DNA of 6,340 nucleotides, from positions 1 through 6,340 of the forward strand of contig JAKQKW010000301.1 of NCBI GenBank assembly GCA_029560455.1. Direction: 5' to 3'. Made by a program: the position numbers and the translations under genes. The number at the start of each line of letters is the position of its first letter. Within the stretch, counting starts at the first letter, position 1. This stretch comes from Candidatus Rifleibacteriota bacterium (GTDB lineage Bacteria; Riflebacteria; Ozemobacteria; Ozemobacterales; Ozemobacteraceae). A model generated the notes under the pieces. That model was not told where the DNA came from. It made no database searches and saw only the letters and a list, made by a program, of their open reading frames with translations. Below, one piece after another: positions 6,001-6,340 of the stretch.

Positions 6001-6340
6001 CCTCGGAGACGGCGTCAACCTCGCCTCACGCCTCGAAGGCGCGAACAAGGCCTACGGCACTCTGATGATGATCGCCGACTCGGTTCACAACCGAATAGAC
6101 CGCGAACTCATCAGCACCAGATTCCTGGATTTTCTCGCTGTCAAAGGCAAAGACCGCCCGGTAGAGGTCTTCGAAGTGCGTGGCTACCGTCGAGACGAAA
6201 GCGAACTTTGGCTGCAGGCTGAATCGGCCTACAAAGACGGGATAAGCCTCTATCTCGCCCGCGACTGGGAAAAAGCGATCGCCGCTTTCTCTACCGTACT
6301 GCAGCTGCTGCCCGAAGATGGGCCCGCGCAGGTCTATATC
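3002..6340 (+). CDS. CHASE2-domain class III adenylate/guanylate cyclase with enlarged ectodomain (3' end outside window)
   Basis: The frame stays open for 1113 codons to the window edge. Residues 19-35 are a membrane helix. CHASE2 begins at about 36: PPVLVINKDQTFFQRFGRD fits the 'vvvaIDd.Sl..lG' block, RVAGLDFIYDQP fits 'v.gfDi.f.ep', and GLINVAADLDATVRFAPL (181-198) fits 'G..n...d.DG.vR..PL'. About 300 inserted residues follow (about 395-697). CHASE2 resumes with KTVFIGSALP (702-711) and LPGVNLHANLF (731-741). Three membrane helices come next (about 766-784, 788-811, 816-838), then a linker helix, then the cyclase domain (about 876-1060). Metal-binding aspartates are D885 (FTDLAGFT) and D929 (DKYIGDAIMGFW). 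K925 and T999 occupy the base-recognition positions and favour ATP. N1006 and R1010 (VNLASR) are the transition-state residues, so it looks catalytically complete. The tail has a TPR-like motif (GISLYLARDWEKAIAAFSTV). It starts three bases after the FecR stop without a visible Shine-Dalgarno, so translation is probably coupled. Product: cAMP made in the cytoplasm in response to a periplasmic signal. Confidence 0.93.
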   Translation, partial: MAGVFKNQAGKGTSTGKRAVFIPVIIGLLALLPVFNQTLVWFDLKISDFLFSAQPMLQQLAGTGSDSQPPVLVINKDQTFFQRFGRDPDRADFASLLRLLADEEARVAGLDFIYDQPATAEKDNELATALASYPWPFLASHFTGRGAHTFEKLQFADTGASRPPMPLPLYQPLARRAAGTGLINVAADLDATVRFAPLAFYPADSEEFILSLGASAWVASLFDASSEPVENAINNLLLLPAPDQLSQLQPDRFLLNLLASAPFSFSSTGHNGLDLAIRRLELKLLARQTGRQKPEMADNLQQTAAEMQLPADLARTWLKLPIRPLPLIGSYQLPCLRLPFRKAVPPFTGDCIETMSMGMLLETDADRESTLLNHRNLLQIEDPAQQRRVRLVQPQATAGNSTFAGKVQSASGKPVPDAEVLLLDFDSGFWELTKTDSAGNYQLSGIPAGSCTLQITARSSSGWQRGTIRTNAAGHTNLPVLVFADATAPVRMSSDQVPATTTKIAIFGEPLPMLVSDAAGRLPIENLPEGFSISALDEEINLSFASGTLHDTAGNPAPDQTVALLGPESSWTLRFLTEIPWPPTAAENGSIPLPTALDSRIAIFSAAASETAQKTVDLTLLPGVEADMTQLPALSQLHNASVTLSFDYPGLQPFNLTLLGETGARVTCMSDQTISMAPGKYLLLYEQNGVRGIFRNNAILHKTVFIGSALPSDQDFIVTPINFMDKASPRLPGVNLHANLFAALAENRFLYPVFFHHDRLPTVWPLAQMLLLLPVLLLINLIFIRHGAIWGGIATGTAFTAWFAAGTLLFLNLRLLPMFFPGLLLGSFGVVRGYLAWAISRRQEQETRQTFGRFISSAVVDDILKNPDAVKPGGEKKELTVIFTDLAGFTTISEKLAPEQLTELMNEYLDEMTRILFQHGGTLDKYIGDAIMGFWNHPAPQPDHAQRAVECAIAMQKKLAELRRKWLQQGLPRVEVRAGINTAVCMVGFIGSEIQMNFTCLGDGVNLASRLEGANKAYGTLMMIADSVHNRIDRELISTRFLDFLAVKGKDRPVEVFEVRGYRRDESELWLQAESAYKDGISLYLARDWEKAIAAFSTVLQLLPEDGPAQVYI
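4184..5098 (+). other. Beta-sandwich insertion inside the CHASE2 sensor of the cyclase (codons about 395-699)
   Basis: This stretch interrupts the CHASE2 domain. Its first unit (residues about 402-475) is a clear carboxypeptidase-regulatory-like or SdrB-like Ig fold: FAGKVQSASGKPVPDAEVLL, then TKTDSAGNYQLSGIPAGSCT, matching 'G.V.d..G.pv.gA.V.l ... t.T.a.G.Y.l..l..G.Y.l'. A partial echo lies at 515-535 (SDAAGRLPIENLPEGFSISA). Another possible unit starts at 544 (FASGTLHDTAGNPAPDQTVA), and a last beta-rich part at about 606-695 contains APGKYLLLYEQNG. Such domains usually mediate extracellular binding or act as rigid spacers. Edges are approximate, and only the first unit is a confident family assignment. 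Confidence 0.7.
5627..6181 (+). other. Class III nucleotidyl cyclase catalytic domain (codons 876-1060)
   Basis: The domain starts at KKELTVIFTDLAGFTTISEK and ends at VKGKDRPVEVFEVRG. All positions needed for catalysis in a homodimer are present: D885 and D929 for two metals, K925 and T999 for base recognition, N1006 and R1010 for the transition state. The Lys/Thr pair is the one described for bacterial adenylate cyclases; guanylate cyclases normally have Glu/Cys. The usual GINTG...VGN segment reads GINTAVCMVGF (979-989), with Ala and Phe in place of Gly and Asn. Confidence 0.9.

Noticed and set aside
1..6340. Mobile elements, CRISPR arrays, tRNA or rRNA genes
   Set aside because: I saw no transposase, terminal repeats, regularly spaced repeats or RNA gene signatures. 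Nearly all of the window is accounted for by four genes and one 134-base intergenic region.

Overview
The window suggests a Gram-negative (diderm) bacterium of roughly 50-55% GC. The reasons are a Sec signal peptide on a periplasmic-type FecR protein, a CHASE2-type sensor cyclase, a paired SPFH operon and sigma70-like promoter spacing. I cannot assign a phylum from sequence alone. Large FecR and CHASE2-cyclase proteins are common in environmental lineages such as spirochaetes, deltaproteobacteria and several candidate phyla, so a lineage of that kind is only a guess.

Layout: all genes are on the + strand. Positions 1-1352 hold the end of an operon encoding two consecutive SPFH/band 7 proteins, the first cut by the window edge, joined by a one-base TAATG overlap. 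The operon ends at a strong intrinsic terminator (1366-1393). A 134-base intergenic region (1353-1486) then carries that terminator, a sigma70-like promoter (1415-1443), an inverted repeat across the expected transcription start (1444-1470) and a clear ribosome binding site (1477-1481).

The second operon holds two genes. The first (1487-2998) encodes an exported 503-residue FecR-domain protein with an uncharacterised C-terminal half. Three bases after its stop, in the same frame, begins a very large gene (3002 to the window end, over 1113 codons, no stop reached). It encodes a membrane-bound CHASE2-type class III nucleotidyl cyclase, probably an adenylate cyclase, with a TPR-like tail.

The most interesting point is the architecture of this cyclase. 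The extracytoplasmic CHASE2 sensor is interrupted by about 300 residues of beta-sandwich-like sequence, including one clear carboxypeptidase-regulatory-like (Ig-like) unit and two or three weaker ones, before the last CHASE2 strand and the three membrane helices resume. With the co-transcribed exported FecR protein, this suggests a periplasmic sensing module in which FecR and the enlarged CHASE2 ectodomain together control cytoplasmic cAMP synthesis. That coupling is inferred from gene order and domain content, not shown by the sequence.
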